Source: CAZWKQ01 sp964634005
Lineage (GTDB): Bacteria > Bacteroidota > Bacteroidia > Bacteroidales > JACABE01
Assembly (NCBI GenBank): GCA_964634005.1
Contig: CAZWKQ010000003.1
Coordinates: 1-64,000 of the forward strand
Direction: 5' to 3'
Length of the DNA stretch: 64,000 bases
The position numbers and the translations under genes were made by a program. The notes under the pieces are model-generated. The model saw only the letters and a program-made list of their open reading frames with translations. It had not been told where the DNA came from and ran no database searches. Shown here piece by piece: positions 7,129 through 16,336 of this stretch; the first letter of the stretch is position 1; the number at the start of each line of letters is the position of its first letter.

Positions 7129-8313
7129 ATGAGAATACTACAGGAAAAGTTGTCGAAATATGATGTCCCGCAACAAATTCAGAGGCTGGGAGTTTATCCG
7201 TATTTCAGAACCATAGAGTCGGATCAGGATACAGAGGTGATAATAAACGGCAAAAAAGTGCTGATGTTTGGTTCAAACAGTTATTTAGGGTTAACCAATC
7301 ATCCCAAAATAAAAGAAGCTGCAATAGAAGCAATTAAAAAATATGGTTCGGGATGTGCAGGTTCTCGCTTTTTGAATGGAACTCTCGACATTCATATCGA
7401 ATTGGAAAAGAAATTGGCCGATTATGTTGGGAAAGAAGAAGCTTTGGTTTATTCTACCGGTTTTCAGGTGAATGTTGGTGTTATATCTGCTGTAACAGGA
7501 AGAGATGACTACATTATTCTCGATGAATTAGACCATGCTTCTATTATAGAAGGGAGAAGGCTGTCGTTTTCAAATGCTTTGAAATACAGGCATAATGATA
7601 TGCTTTCGTTGGAAAAAGCTCTTAAAACCTGTAAACCCGACAAAATAAAGCTTATTGTTGTTGACGGCATTTTCAGTATGGAGGGCGATATAGTTAAATT
7701 GCCCGAAATTGTAGAGTTGGCAAAGAAATACAATGCTTCAATTTTTGTTGATGATGCTCATTCCTTAGGAGTTATTGGGAAAAAAGGAGCCGGTACTGCA
7801 TCTCATTTCGGACTTACCGACGAAGTTGATCTTATTATGGGAACTTTCAGTAAATCTTTGGCATCAATAGGCGGTTTCATTGCATCCGATAAAGATACAA
7901 TTAATTTTCTGAAGCATAATTCACGCTCATATATCTTCAGTGCAAGTATAACTCCTGCTGCAACTGCCAGCGTTTTGGCTGCTTTGGAAATTATTCAAAA
8001 TGAACCCGAAAGAATAGATAAATTATGGGCTAATACACGTTATGCCCTCGATAACCTCAGAGTTATGGGCTTCGATATCGGGCATACCGAATCTCCTATT
8101 ATCCCATTGTATGTCAGAGATAATTTAAAAACATTCAAAATTACAAAAATGTTGTTCGACGATGGTATTTTTGTAAATCCTGTTGTTTCTCCTGCCGTTA
8201 GTTCCGATGCTTCGTTGATTCGTTTTTCACTTATGGCTACTCATACTTTCGAACAAATTGATATTGCATTGGATAAAATATCTAAGAATGCAAAAAAATT
8301 ACAAATAATTTAA
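7129..8313 (+). CDS. spt: Serine palmitoyltransferase (alpha-oxoamine synthase family)
   Basis: 394 residues of a PLP-dependent fold-type I enzyme. It matches Bacteroidota serine palmitoyltransferase closely in layout: an LQEKLSKYDVPQ start, VYPYFR, LMFGSNSYLGLT, and the glycine-rich GSGCAGSRFLNGTLDIH. EALVYSTGF, DELDHASI and VDDAHSLG (Asp contacting the PLP pyridine) follow, then GTFSKSLASIGG with the PLP lysine at about K242. It would condense serine with palmitoyl-CoA (or acyl-ACP) to 3-ketodihydrosphingosine, the first step of sphingolipid synthesis. Relatives that make 2-amino-3-oxobutyrate or 8-amino-7-oxononanoate are possible, but no threonine or biotin genes are nearby. The downstream GNAT-like gene supports the sphingolipid reading. 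Confidence 0.85.
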   Translation: MRILQEKLSKYDVPQQIQRLGVYPYFRTIESDQDTEVIINGKKVLMFGSNSYLGLTNHPKIKEAAIEAIKKYGSGCAGSRFLNGTLDIHIELEKKLADYVGKEEALVYSTGFQVNVGVISAVTGRDDYIILDELDHASIIEGRRLSFSNALKYRHNDMLSLEKALKTCKPDKIKLIVVDGIFSMEGDIVKLPEIVELAKKYNASIFVDDAHSLGVIGKKGAGTASHFGLTDEVDLIMGTFSKSLASIGGFIASDKDTINFLKHNSRSYIFSASITPAATASVLAALEIIQNEPERIDKLWANTRYALDNLRVMGFDIGHTESPIIPLYVRDNLKTFKITKMLFDDGIFVNPVVSPAVSSDASLIRFSLMATHTFEQIDIALDKISKNAKKLQII

Positions 8314-8349
8314 GTTTAATTCCTTGAAAACCACAATTATAATTTAAAC

Positions 8350-8357
8350 AAGGAGGT
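8350..8357 (+). promoter_or_regulatory. Full-length Shine-Dalgarno AAGGAGGT
   Basis: AAGGAGGT, a full complement to the canonical anti-SD, lies six bases before the ATG at 8364. Nearly every other gene here lacks an SD, as is usual in Bacteroidota, so this is a conspicuous exception that fixes the start. Confidence 0.7.
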
Positions 8358-8363
8358 TTAGAT

Positions 8364-9521
8364 ATGACAGTTCAAATAAAAGAAGTCAAAAATCAGAAAG
8401 AACTTAAATGTTTTGTTAAATTTCCGTTAGAATTGTATAAAGATTGTCAGTACTATGTACCTCCTTTGTTGAAGCGGGAAATGACAATGCTCGATCCTGA
8501 AAAGAATCCGTCTTTTGAAGTATGTGATGTTAAACTTTGGTTAGCATATATTGACAATAAGGTTGTAGGTCGTATTGCAGGAATAATACATAAACCATTT
8601 ATTGAAAAATGGGGAAACAGATATGCCCGCTTTGGATGGTTCGATTTTATTGACGACGAGCAAGTAGCCACTGCATTGCTTCAAACAGTCGAAAACTGGG
8701 CGAGCGAAAACGGCATGGAAGCCATACACGGTCCTTTGGGATTTACCGATTTCGACCCCGAAGGTATTCTTATTGAAGGATTCAATGAACTTGCAACTAT
8801 TGTTGAAAGATACAATTATCCTTATTATGCCTGCTATATCGAAAAAAACGGCTATTATAAAGATGCCGATTGGTTAGAATACGAAATTGAAGTTCCTTCA
8901 AAATTGCCCGAAAAATTTCTTAAAGTATCCGATTTTGTTCTAAGAAAGTATAATCTTAAAATTGCAAAAGTTAAAAGTAAAAAAGACATTTTACCCTACG
9001 TTAACGAAATATTTTCAATTATAAATGAAATTTATGGTTTAATGTACGGTTTTACTCCTGTTCACCAAAAACAAAAGGAATTTTATACACGTCTATACCT
9101 AAGCTTTATCAATCCCGAATATGTTTCGATAGTTCTCGATAAAAACAATAAAGTTGTAGCCTTCGGGGTAACTATGCCTTCGTACTCCAAGGCTATGCAG
9201 AAAGCCAAAGGCAAACTGTATCCTTTTGGTTTTTTGCATATTTACAGAGCTTTGAAAAAGAACGATACTATCGATATGTATTTTATCGGAATTCGTCCTG
9301 ATTATCAGAATAAGGGTGCATTGGCGGTAATGTTCAGCGATTTGGCCACAAAAATTATTTCAAAAGGATTTAAGATTGCCGAAACCAATGTAGAATTTGA
9401 AAGCAATGAAAGAATGAGGAATTTGTGGAACTACTTCGAACGTCGCCAGCATAAACGCCGCCGAAGTTATTTTAAATACCTTGTGAGTCGCCCAAGAACC
9501 GAGGATGCCAAATTAATTTAA
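8364..9521 (+). CDS. GNAT-fold acyltransferase, candidate bacterial ceramide synthase
   Basis: 385 residues, soluble, no signal peptide. The C-terminal half has a GNAT acyl-CoA-binding motif (IGIRPDYQNKGAL, about 311-323) followed by AETNVEFESNERMRNLW, typical of YghO-like large GNAT proteins. The N-terminal half also looks GNAT-like (VVGRIAGI, then RFGWFDF). It sits 50 bp downstream of the serine palmitoyltransferase gene. In Caulobacter the bacterial ceramide synthase (bCerS) is annotated as a GNAT-type acyltransferase and lies near spt, so N-acylation of the long-chain base is a reasonable guess. That is inference from neighbourhood and fold; an unrelated amine acyltransferase is possible. 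An unusually strong SD precedes it. Confidence 0.65.
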   Translation: MTVQIKEVKNQKELKCFVKFPLELYKDCQYYVPPLLKREMTMLDPEKNPSFEVCDVKLWLAYIDNKVVGRIAGIIHKPFIEKWGNRYARFGWFDFIDDEQVATALLQTVENWASENGMEAIHGPLGFTDFDPEGILIEGFNELATIVERYNYPYYACYIEKNGYYKDADWLEYEIEVPSKLPEKFLKVSDFVLRKYNLKIAKVKSKKDILPYVNEIFSIINEIYGLMYGFTPVHQKQKEFYTRLYLSFINPEYVSIVLDKNNKVVAFGVTMPSYSKAMQKAKGKLYPFGFLHIYRALKKNDTIDMYFIGIRPDYQNKGALAVMFSDLATKIISKGFKIAETNVEFESNERMRNLWNYFERRQHKRRRSYFKYLVSRPRTEDAKLI

Positions 9522-9533
9522 GTCGTTATTTTT

Positions 9534-10274
9534 CTACGATATCGACTTTTTTTCAATCATCTGTTGGAATTCGTGCTTGTAGTTATTGCCAATAGGTAGT
9601 TTTTCGTTTTTTACTTCTACCATATTCCCTTCAATCGATTTGATTTTTTCTATTGATACAATGAAAGATTTGTGTATTCTGACAAATAATGACGGTGGCA
9701 GCAATTCTTCGACTTTTTTCATCGACTGGTATGTAACTATAAAACTGTCGCCTGTGTGTATTTTAACGTAGTCACCCAAAGCTTCAATATAGTATATCTC
9801 ACTTAGATTCAGTTTGTATGTTTTTTTGCTCGATTTTACAAAAATGTATTCATCGTTTTCTGCCTTGTTTTCATGTTCTTCATTTTCGGCAGATATTTTA
9901 TTTTTTTCCTTTAACTTTTCCTGTACTTTTTGGATTGCCTTAAGAAATCTTTCGAAAGAAAAAGGTTTCATTAAATAATCGGTAACATCAAGTTCAAATC
10001 CTTCGATGGCATATTCTGAATAAGCCGTGGTTATTACAACCAAAGGAGGTTTTTTAAGTGTTTTTAAAAAGTTAATTCCGCTAATTTTTGGCATATTAAT
10101 ATCAAGAAAAATTAAGTCCACCTCTTTTTCATTTATTACCTGCATAGCCTCAATGGCATCTTTACACTTACTTATAATTTCAATACCCGGAATATCTTCG
10201 GAATATTTTTCTATAACCCTTTGTGCAAGAGGTTCGTCATCGACCACTATACACTTGATTTTTGAACTTGTCAT
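9534..10274 (-). CDS. LytTR-family response regulator
   Basis: 246 residues. A receiver domain (1-120) has the acidic pair D12/D13, phospho-acceptor D58 in LIFLDINMP, the switch Thr in VITTAYS, and Lys in YLMKPFSFE. A charged linker (about 125-145) leads to a LytTR DNA-binding domain (about 148-240: FVKSSKKTYKLNLSEIYYIEA, FVRIHKSFIVS). It is encoded directly after its partner sensor kinase, with 16 bp between them, so the two form a LytS/LytR-type system. Targets are not evident; LytTR regulators often act on cell-surface or secretion genes. Confidence 0.92.
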   Translation of the reverse strand: MTSSKIKCIVVDDEPLAQRVIEKYSEDIPGIEIISKCKDAIEAMQVINEKEVDLIFLDINMPKISGINFLKTLKKPPLVVITTAYSEYAIEGFELDVTDYLMKPFSFERFLKAIQKVQEKLKEKNKISAENEEHENKAENDEYIFVKSSKKTYKLNLSEIYYIEALGDYVKIHTGDSFIVTYQSMKKVEELLPPSLFVRIHKSFIVSIEKIKSIEGNMVEVKNEKLPIGNNYKHEFQQMIEKKSIS

Positions 10275-10290
10275 TTATAATATTTTTAGG

Positions 10291-11349
10291 TTAAAATCTG
10301 ATTATTAATTCAACTTTATACTTATTGTCGCTTTCTGTTATTTTAAGTTCGTGTTTATCGGGGTAAAGCAACGATAATCTTTTTTTTACATTTTCAATAC
10401 CAATTCCCGAATATTTATTTTTTGCCGAAGCTGATTTTTTTTCTCTGCAGTTTTCAACTAAAAATTTTATTTCATTTTTTGACTCGAAATCGAAAAAAAT
10501 ATTGATAAATGATTTGTTACTCCCTTTATAACAACCATGCTTAAATGCATTTTCCACAAAAGGGATAAACAAAAATGGCGATATTGATAAGTTTTCGGTA
10601 TTACCCTTTATTTCGAAATTGATTGTTGCATTTTCACCCACTCTTATTCTCTCAAGTTCAATATAGTTTGAAATAAACAATATTTCCTTTTCAACAGATA
10701 CAAGGTTATCGCGGCAATCGTAAAGCATATATCTCATTAAATCAGATAATTTCAATATTAATGAAGGTGTTTTTTCTGATTTATCGAGCGATAGAGAATA
10801 TAAGTTATTCAACGTATTAAACAAAAAATGAGGATTAATCTGACCCCTCAGAAGTTTTAACTCTGATTCGAGTTTATGGCTTTGTGCTTCTTTGAATTTT
10901 ATCGCCTCATCCTGAAAACGTATCCACTCTCTGAGGAATTTCATGAATGTTGTAACGCTTATAAGTAAGCTTATTAATATAAACTCAAAAATAAATTCGA
11001 AAACAATGTTGTAATCTTTTATACTTGCTTTTTCGACAAGTAAAGTTGTTATCATATTTAGGGCAATAATACCCGAAACCATTACTACGTGAAGTAATGC
11101 GAAACTGATATATTTCTTTTTCTTCAAAAAAAGCGGAAGCAGGAAAAACAAATTCAAATATACCGCAACAGCAAAGTAAAATATTGATATAAAGGTGCTT
11201 ACTAATCGTAAAGGTGTAAAAATATTGAAATTAAACCCGCTCAATCCGAAAATTAGAAGAAGATTACAAAATATCAGCACCAACCAAAATACTAAATGCT
11301 GAAACCAAATGCTGCCGAATATTTTTCTCTTACTTTGAAACCAAACCAT
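10291..11349 (-). CDS. LytS/YehU-type sensor histidine kinase
   Basis: 352 residues. Four hydrophobic segments in the first ~135 residues form a membrane sensor with little periplasmic loop. A short coiled linker follows, then a His_kinase domain with the phospho-acceptor H174 in GQINPHFLFNTLNNL, the signature of this family. The C-terminus is an HATPase_c domain (PFLFIPFVENAFKHG N-box; GIGIENVKKRL G-box). It lacks a PAS or other input domain, so membrane or envelope state is the likely signal. First gene of the operon with the LytTR regulator. Confidence 0.92.
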   Translation of the reverse strand: MVWFQSKRKIFGSIWFQHLVFWLVLIFCNLLLIFGLSGFNFNIFTPLRLVSTFISIFYFAVAVYLNLFFLLPLFLKKKKYISFALLHVVMVSGIIALNMITTLLVEKASIKDYNIVFEFIFEFILISLLISVTTFMKFLREWIRFQDEAIKFKEAQSHKLESELKLLRGQINPHFLFNTLNNLYSLSLDKSEKTPSLILKLSDLMRYMLYDCRDNLVSVEKEILFISNYIELERIRVGENATINFEIKGNTENLSISPFLFIPFVENAFKHGCYKGSNKSFINIFFDFESKNEIKFLVENCREKKSASAKNKYSGIGIENVKKRLSLLYPDKHELKITESDNKYKVELIIRF

Positions 11350-11371
11350 AATTTATTATTTTCATCTTCTT

Positions 11372-11403
11372 CAAAATTACTCTTTTTGGCAGTTTTAAAA
11401 CAA
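11372..11403 (-). promoter_or_regulatory. Promoter candidate for the LytS/LytTR operon
   Basis: On the minus strand, TTG (11403-11401), a 21-bp spacer and TAATTTTG (11379-11372) lie 22 bases before the kinase ATG. The -7 element is a perfect TAnnTTTG; the spacer is slightly long. Confidence 0.45.
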
Positions 11404-11624
11404 TAAAATATGATAAAGTTATATTTTTTCACGATAAACCTATTAATATCAAATATTTTTATTATTCAGGATTTTATCCTTCAGTTTTGTTTTTTCAACA
11501 AGTATTTCCGAGTGTTCAAATAAAAAATGCTGTTTTATTACGCGTTAAAGCATATAATTGCAGCTTTTTAGCAATAATCGAGTATTGATGATAAAACAAA
11601 ATTCTTATAGTGTCGTTTTTTTAT

Positions 11625-11632
11625 TAATTTTG
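11625..11632 (+). promoter_or_regulatory. -7 element TAATTTTG for dnaX
   Basis: A perfect TAnnTTTG lies 28 bases before the dnaX ATG. No convincing -33 TTG is present at the expected distance. Confidence 0.4.
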
Positions 11633-11660
11633 AAAAATCATTATTAAGTAAAATTCAAAG

Positions 11661-13373
11661 ATGGAAAACTTCGTTGTATCAGCGAGAAAATATCGTCCGA
11701 GTACATTCGAATCTGTTGTCGGTCAACAATCGATTACAAATACATTAAAAAACGCCATTAAAAACAATTTGTTGGCACAAGCTTTCTTATTTTGCGGTCC
11801 GCGTGGTGTTGGGAAAACTACATGTGCCAGAATACTTGCAAAAACAATCAATTGTTTGAATCCTCTTCCTAATGCTGAAGCTTGTAATGAATGTGAATCG
11901 TGCAAATCATTCAATAACGGAACTTCTTTTAACATATACGAGTTGGACGCTGCTTCAAATAATTCGGTTGACGAAATGCGTAATCTTGTCGATCAGGTCA
12001 GAATTCCTCCATTTTCGGGTAAGTACAAGGTATATATATTCGACGAAGTTCATATGCTTAGCCAATCGGCTTTTAACGCTTTCCTTAAAACTCTCGAAGA
12101 ACCTCCTCCTTATGTAAAATATATTTTGGCTACTACCGAAAAACATAAAATTCTTCCTACTATTCTATCGAGATGTCAGGTTTTCGATTTCAGAAGAATA
12201 AGAATTGAGGATATTGTGAACCATTTGGCTTATGTGGCTTCACAAGAAAATATTGAAGCCGATATTGATGCTTTACACATTATTGCAAATAAAGCCGATG
12301 GAGCTTTGCGTGATGCTCTTTCAATTTTCGATCAGCTTGTGAGCTTCGAGGGCAATAAGCTTACTTATCAAACGGTTATAGATAATTTAAATGTTCTTGA
12401 TTATGATTATTATTTCAAAATAGCCGATTACTCTCTAAACGGCGATATTGCAAATAGTTTAACCCTTTTCAATCAAATCATAGAAAAAGGTTTTGATGGT
12501 CAGCATTTTATAACCGGCTTAAGTAATCATTACCGCAGTTTGCTTGTTTGTCAGGATAAAGCTACTGTTGCATTACTCGAAATTGGCGATAATCTTAAAG
12601 AAAAATATATTATACAATCAAAACAGTACAACTCCGATCAACTGCTCTATTCTCTCGAAATATGCAGTAACACCGATTTAAATTACAGGAATAGTAACAA
12701 TAAACAACTGTTGGTAGAAATAATGCTTGTTCAATTATGCAGTTATAATAAAAAAAAAAATTATAACATAGCTGAGAACGAAGAAAAACAGTCAACCGAA
12801 AAAAAAAATCAAGTTGAAATAGCAGTTGAGAAAGAAAATTCAATAAAGCAGAAATCGAAAGAAGAGCCAATTTATATCAATAATCCTACTCTTAAAGGTA
12901 TTGATAAGTCGATTGTAAATTATAAGATTAAAGATACTATTCGCAGTGTAGTTGAGGAAAGTGAACATTCGGAGGAAAATACTGTTGATAATGAAATAGA
13001 TGAGAATATAAAATTAAATGAATCGGAATTTTTGAACTACTGGAATGAATGTTTATTGCTTATAAATGAAAAATCGACAAGCTTGTATGTTACTTTATCG
13101 AAAAATCAGCCGGTACTCGAAAATAACAACATTATTCTGACAATTGAGAACAAACTTCAGGAGAATCAAATAAAAGAAATAAGAAACGATATTGTAAATT
13201 TTTTAAAGAGCAAAATGAATGTTCCTTTCAGAATAACCACAATTATTGAGGTAAAAGAAAATTCTGACCAACCATTAATTTACGGAGGTAGTGAAAAATT
13301 TAAAATATTGCTGCAAAAAAATCCTTCTTTAAAAAATTTTGTAAAAACATTGAGTTTAGATGTTGAATTTTAG
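11661..13373 (+). CDS. dnaX: DNA polymerase III subunits gamma/tau
   Basis: 570 residues, the clamp-loader ATPase that loads the beta sliding clamp and couples polymerases at the fork. The AAA+ domain shows Walker A GPRGVGKT (about 45-52), the zinc-binding cysteines around CNECESC, Walker B FDEVHML and the sensor/arginine-finger region LSRCQVFDF. Domain III ends near residue 360. The rest is a low-complexity charged tau linker and a C-terminal region containing LNESEFLNYWNECLLL. Two A homopolymers (11 and 10 As) lie just after domain III. Slippage by one base in either direction at either tract gives immediate stops, yielding a ~368-386-residue gamma-like product. It may be cotranscribed with the M16 peptidase 36 bp downstream. 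Confidence 0.95.
   Translation: MENFVVSARKYRPSTFESVVGQQSITNTLKNAIKNNLLAQAFLFCGPRGVGKTTCARILAKTINCLNPLPNAEACNECESCKSFNNGTSFNIYELDAASNNSVDEMRNLVDQVRIPPFSGKYKVYIFDEVHMLSQSAFNAFLKTLEEPPPYVKYILATTEKHKILPTILSRCQVFDFRRIRIEDIVNHLAYVASQENIEADIDALHIIANKADGALRDALSIFDQLVSFEGNKLTYQTVIDNLNVLDYDYYFKIADYSLNGDIANSLTLFNQIIEKGFDGQHFITGLSNHYRSLLVCQDKATVALLEIGDNLKEKYIIQSKQYNSDQLLYSLEICSNTDLNYRNSNNKQLLVEIMLVQLCSYNKKKNYNIAENEEKQSTEKKNQVEIAVEKENSIKQKSKEEPIYINNPTLKGIDKSIVNYKIKDTIRSVVEESEHSEENTVDNEIDENIKLNESEFLNYWNECLLLINEKSTSLYVTLSKNQPVLENNNIILTIENKLQENQIKEIRNDIVNFLKSKMNVPFRITTIIEVKENSDQPLIYGGSEKFKILLQKNPSLKNFVKTLSLDVEF
12750..12760 (+). repeat. A11 tract in dnaX, candidate slippage site 1
   Basis: Eleven As span codons 364-367 (AAA AAA AAA AAT). 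With 12 As the frame reads four Lys, Leu, stop. With 10 As it reads three Lys, Ile, Ile, Thr, stop. The position is at the domain III / tau-linker boundary. Confidence 0.75.
12799..12808 (+). repeat. A10 tract in dnaX, candidate slippage site 2
   Basis: Ten As span codons 380-383, 38 bases after the first tract. One extra A leads to TGA three codons after the run; one fewer leads to TAG five codons on. Products would be about 385-386 residues. Confidence 0.7.
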
Positions 13374-13409
13374 AAAAATGAATTTTTAATTTAAAAATTA
13401 TATAAAAAC

Positions 13410-16226
13410 ATGAAAATCAAAATTTTAGTTACATTATTTATTACATTGTTTTTAAATAATGTGTTTGCTCAAACAGGCAAAACAAATTTAAATGAACAAC
13501 TTCCTGTTGACCCTAAGGTCAAGATTGGAAAACTCGACAATGGTCTGGTTTACTATATTCGGAAAAATGCTAAACCGGAAAAAAGAGTTGAATTACGTTT
13601 AGTAGTAAATGCGGGCTCATTGCAGGAAAATGACGATCAGCAAGGCCTAGCACACTTTACCGAACACATGTGTTTTAACGGCACCAAAAATTTTCCCAAA
13701 AACGAATTGGTTAATTACCTTCAAACCATTGGAGTAAGATTTGGTGCTGACATAAACGCTTACACAAGTTTCGATGAAACTGTGTATATGTTGCAAATTC
13801 CGACCGATAAACCCGAATTAGTTGAAAAAGGATTTCAGGTAATTGAAGATTGGGCTCATCAGGTAAGTTTCGAAGGAAAGGAAATTGACAAAGAACGCGG
13901 CGTTATTACCGAAGAATGGCGTTTAGGTTTGGGTGCTGATGACAGAATGAGTAAAAAATATTTTCCCGTAATTTTCAAGGGTTCAAAATATGCCGAAAGA
14001 CTTCCGATAGGTAAAATCGAAATCATCAAAAACTTTAAGCATGAAACAATACGTGAATTCTATAAAAATTGGTATCGCCCTGATTTACAAGCCGTAATTG
14101 TTGTTGGAGATGTCGATGTTAATGAGGCAGAAGCTAAAATAAAACAACATTTTTCGAAAATTACAGGCCCGGCAAATCCTTTACCCAGATTAGAGTTTGA
14201 AATACCCAATAACAAAGAGCCTCTTATTGCAATAGAAACCGACAAGGAAGCAACCGGAAATACGATTATGTATTTTATTAAACACCCTCGCAGTATAAAG
14301 AAAACTGTTGGAGATTATAAATTGTACTTAATGGAACAACTTTACAATGGTATGTTGAACTCCAGATTAAGTGAAATATCGCATAAACCCGATGCTCCTT
14401 TCGTAATGGCAAGTACTTCTTATGGTAGATTTTTAGGCAGAAGTGTCGATGCTTATACTTCTTATGCTATGGCTAAAGAAAACCAAATAGATAAAGCCCT
14501 CGAGAAACTTGTATTGGAAAACGAAAGAGTAAAAAAGTACGGCTTTCTTGAATCGGAATTCGAAAGACAAAAAGAAGAAATTTTAAGCAATATGGAAAAA
14601 GCGGCAAAAGAAGCCGATAAAACCGAATCAGCCATCTTTTGCAGCGAATATACCGACCATTACTTATCGCAGGAGCCTATACCCGGAATTAAGAATGAAC
14701 TGAAATTTACCAAAAAACTCTTACCCGAAATCACATTATCGGAAATTAACGATTTGGCAAAGAAATGGATAACCGATGAAAATATAGCACTTGTAATAAC
14801 AGCTCCTGAAAAAACAGGCGTTAATGTTCCTAAAAAAGAAGATGTATTACGTATATTGCAAAATGTTAAAAATCAACAAATTGAACCTTATGTTGATAAT
14901 TTTAAACCCGAACCTCTTATTTCTGAGGAGCTTAAAGGGGGGAAAGTTGTAAATCGTACCGAAAACAAAGAACTTGGAATTACTGAGCTTACTTTAAACA
15001 ATGGAATTAAAGTTGTTTTAAAACCTACCGATTTCAAAAACGATGAGATATTGGTTTCAGGATACAGCCTTGGTGGTCATTCATTATATGGTGACGATGT
15101 TTATATTTCTGCAAATTTTTCAAGCTCTATTATTGATCAAAGCGGTATAGGTAACTTTGATAATACTCAGCTCGAGAAAAAATTGAAAGGAAAAGTATTG
15201 CAAATTAGCCCTTATATTTCTGAACTCAAAGAAGGTTTCAGCGGCAGTTCAACTCCGAAAGACCTTGAAACTTTACTTCAGTTAACTTATTTGTATTTTA
15301 AAGCTCCAAGAAAAGATACTACTGCTTTCAATACTTTCACCTCTCAAATGAAGAATCAATTGAAGTTTATCAAAGCCAGTCCTCAGTTTGCTTTTTATGA
15401 TACACTTTACAAATCAGCATATCCCAATGCTAAGCGTTTAATTGTTATACCTACTGAAGAGCAAATCGACAAAATTGATCTTGATAAAGTATTTGAAATC
15501 TACAAAGAACGTTTTGCCGATGCCGGTGATTTTACTTTCTTTTTTGTAGGTAATTTTGATATCGACAGTATTACTCCAATGCTGGAAAAGTACCTCGGAA
15601 GTCTGCCGTCAATAAACAGAAAAGAAACATGGAAAGATGTAAGTCCTAAATTTGCTCAGGGGAAAAATAATATAAACTTCTATAAAGGTACCGAAAAACA
15701 AAGCATGGTAGGCCTTATAATGAATAATGACATTGAGTACAACGAAAAGAATCGTATGGCTATAGCATTATTGCAGGAAATAATTGATATAAAATTAGTT
15801 GAAGTAATCAGAGAAAAAATGAGCGGAGTTTATAGCCCTCAGGCAAGTATTTCTATCGAAAAGTATCCTAAATCGGAGTGTGCCGTATTTGTTATGTTCG
15901 GATGTAACCCAAAACAAGCCAATAAGTTGACAAAAGCAGTATTCAAAATAATGAATGACCTTAAAAAGAAAGGACCTTCAATTGCCGATTTAGAAAAAGC
16001 AAAAGAAACTGTAATAAGAGAAAGAGAAACTAACATTAAGAAAAATAATTATTGGCTATCAAAAATTGAATCGGCTTATTTCAACGGCGAAGATTTAAAT
16101 CAAGTATTGAACTTCGAAGAAAAAATAAAATCGTTTAACCAAACAGACATAGCTAATATTTCTAAAATTTGCTTCAATGAGAATAATTTTGTCAGAGTCG
16201 TATTATATCCCGAAAAAGGAAAATAA
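13410..16226 (+). CDS. M16 family zinc metallopeptidase (insulinase/pitrilysin type)
   Basis: 938 residues with a signal peptide (about 1-20, ending FAQ), so probably periplasmic or outer-membrane associated. The inverted zinc motif HFTEH gives ligands H82 and H86 with catalytic E85. The third ligand is about E162 in DKERGVITEEW, 76 residues on, as the family requires. Two M16 repeats are visible: an active N-terminal half and a degenerate C-terminal half beginning near residue 520 (ITELTLNNGIKVVLKP), as in full-length clamshell M16 proteases. Likely role: degradation of peptides in the envelope. It lies 36 bp after dnaX with no visible terminator between. Confidence 0.92.
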   Translation: MKIKILVTLFITLFLNNVFAQTGKTNLNEQLPVDPKVKIGKLDNGLVYYIRKNAKPEKRVELRLVVNAGSLQENDDQQGLAHFTEHMCFNGTKNFPKNELVNYLQTIGVRFGADINAYTSFDETVYMLQIPTDKPELVEKGFQVIEDWAHQVSFEGKEIDKERGVITEEWRLGLGADDRMSKKYFPVIFKGSKYAERLPIGKIEIIKNFKHETIREFYKNWYRPDLQAVIVVGDVDVNEAEAKIKQHFSKITGPANPLPRLEFEIPNNKEPLIAIETDKEATGNTIMYFIKHPRSIKKTVGDYKLYLMEQLYNGMLNSRLSEISHKPDAPFVMASTSYGRFLGRSVDAYTSYAMAKENQIDKALEKLVLENERVKKYGFLESEFERQKEEILSNMEKAAKEADKTESAIFCSEYTDHYLSQEPIPGIKNELKFTKKLLPEITLSEINDLAKKWITDENIALVITAPEKTGVNVPKKEDVLRILQNVKNQQIEPYVDNFKPEPLISEELKGGKVVNRTENKELGITELTLNNGIKVVLKPTDFKNDEILVSGYSLGGHSLYGDDVYISANFSSSIIDQSGIGNFDNTQLEKKLKGKVLQISPYISELKEGFSGSSTPKDLETLLQLTYLYFKAPRKDTTAFNTFTSQMKNQLKFIKASPQFAFYDTLYKSAYPNAKRLIVIPTEEQIDKIDLDKVFEIYKERFADAGDFTFFFVGNFDIDSITPMLEKYLGSLPSINRKETWKDVSPKFAQGKNNINFYKGTEKQSMVGLIMNNDIEYNEKNRMAIALLQEIIDIKLVEVIREKMSGVYSPQASISIEKYPKSECAVFVMFGCNPKQANKLTKAVFKIMNDLKKKGPSIADLEKAKETVIRERETNIKKNNYWLSKIESAYFNGEDLNQVLNFEEKIKSFNQTDIANISKICFNENNFVRVVLYPEKGK

Positions 16227-16336
16227 TTAGCAGTATTCTTGTTTAAGATTTCGGGGTAATAATTTTTTACTCCGACATCTTTTTATTTTAATATCCTGTT
16301 ATTTATAGCAATATTAATTCAAAAAAATAAAGATAA

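Larger units (their letters stand above)
11350..11660. other. 311-bp divergent intergenic region between histidine kinase and dnaX
   Basis: It holds a minus-strand promoter candidate for the kinase operon and a plus-strand -7 element for dnaX (both listed). The middle (about 11410-11600) is plain AT-rich sequence. I see no RNA gene, small ORF or strong hairpin in it. Confidence 0.6.

Noticed and set aside
11350..11660. tRNA or small RNA in the longest gene-free stretch
   Set aside because: No cloverleaf arms, T-loop consensus or terminator hairpin were found.
14936..14942. G-run in the M16 peptidase gene as a second phase-variable tract
   Set aside because: The run is only about six Gs and is in frame; too short to be a convincing slippage site.
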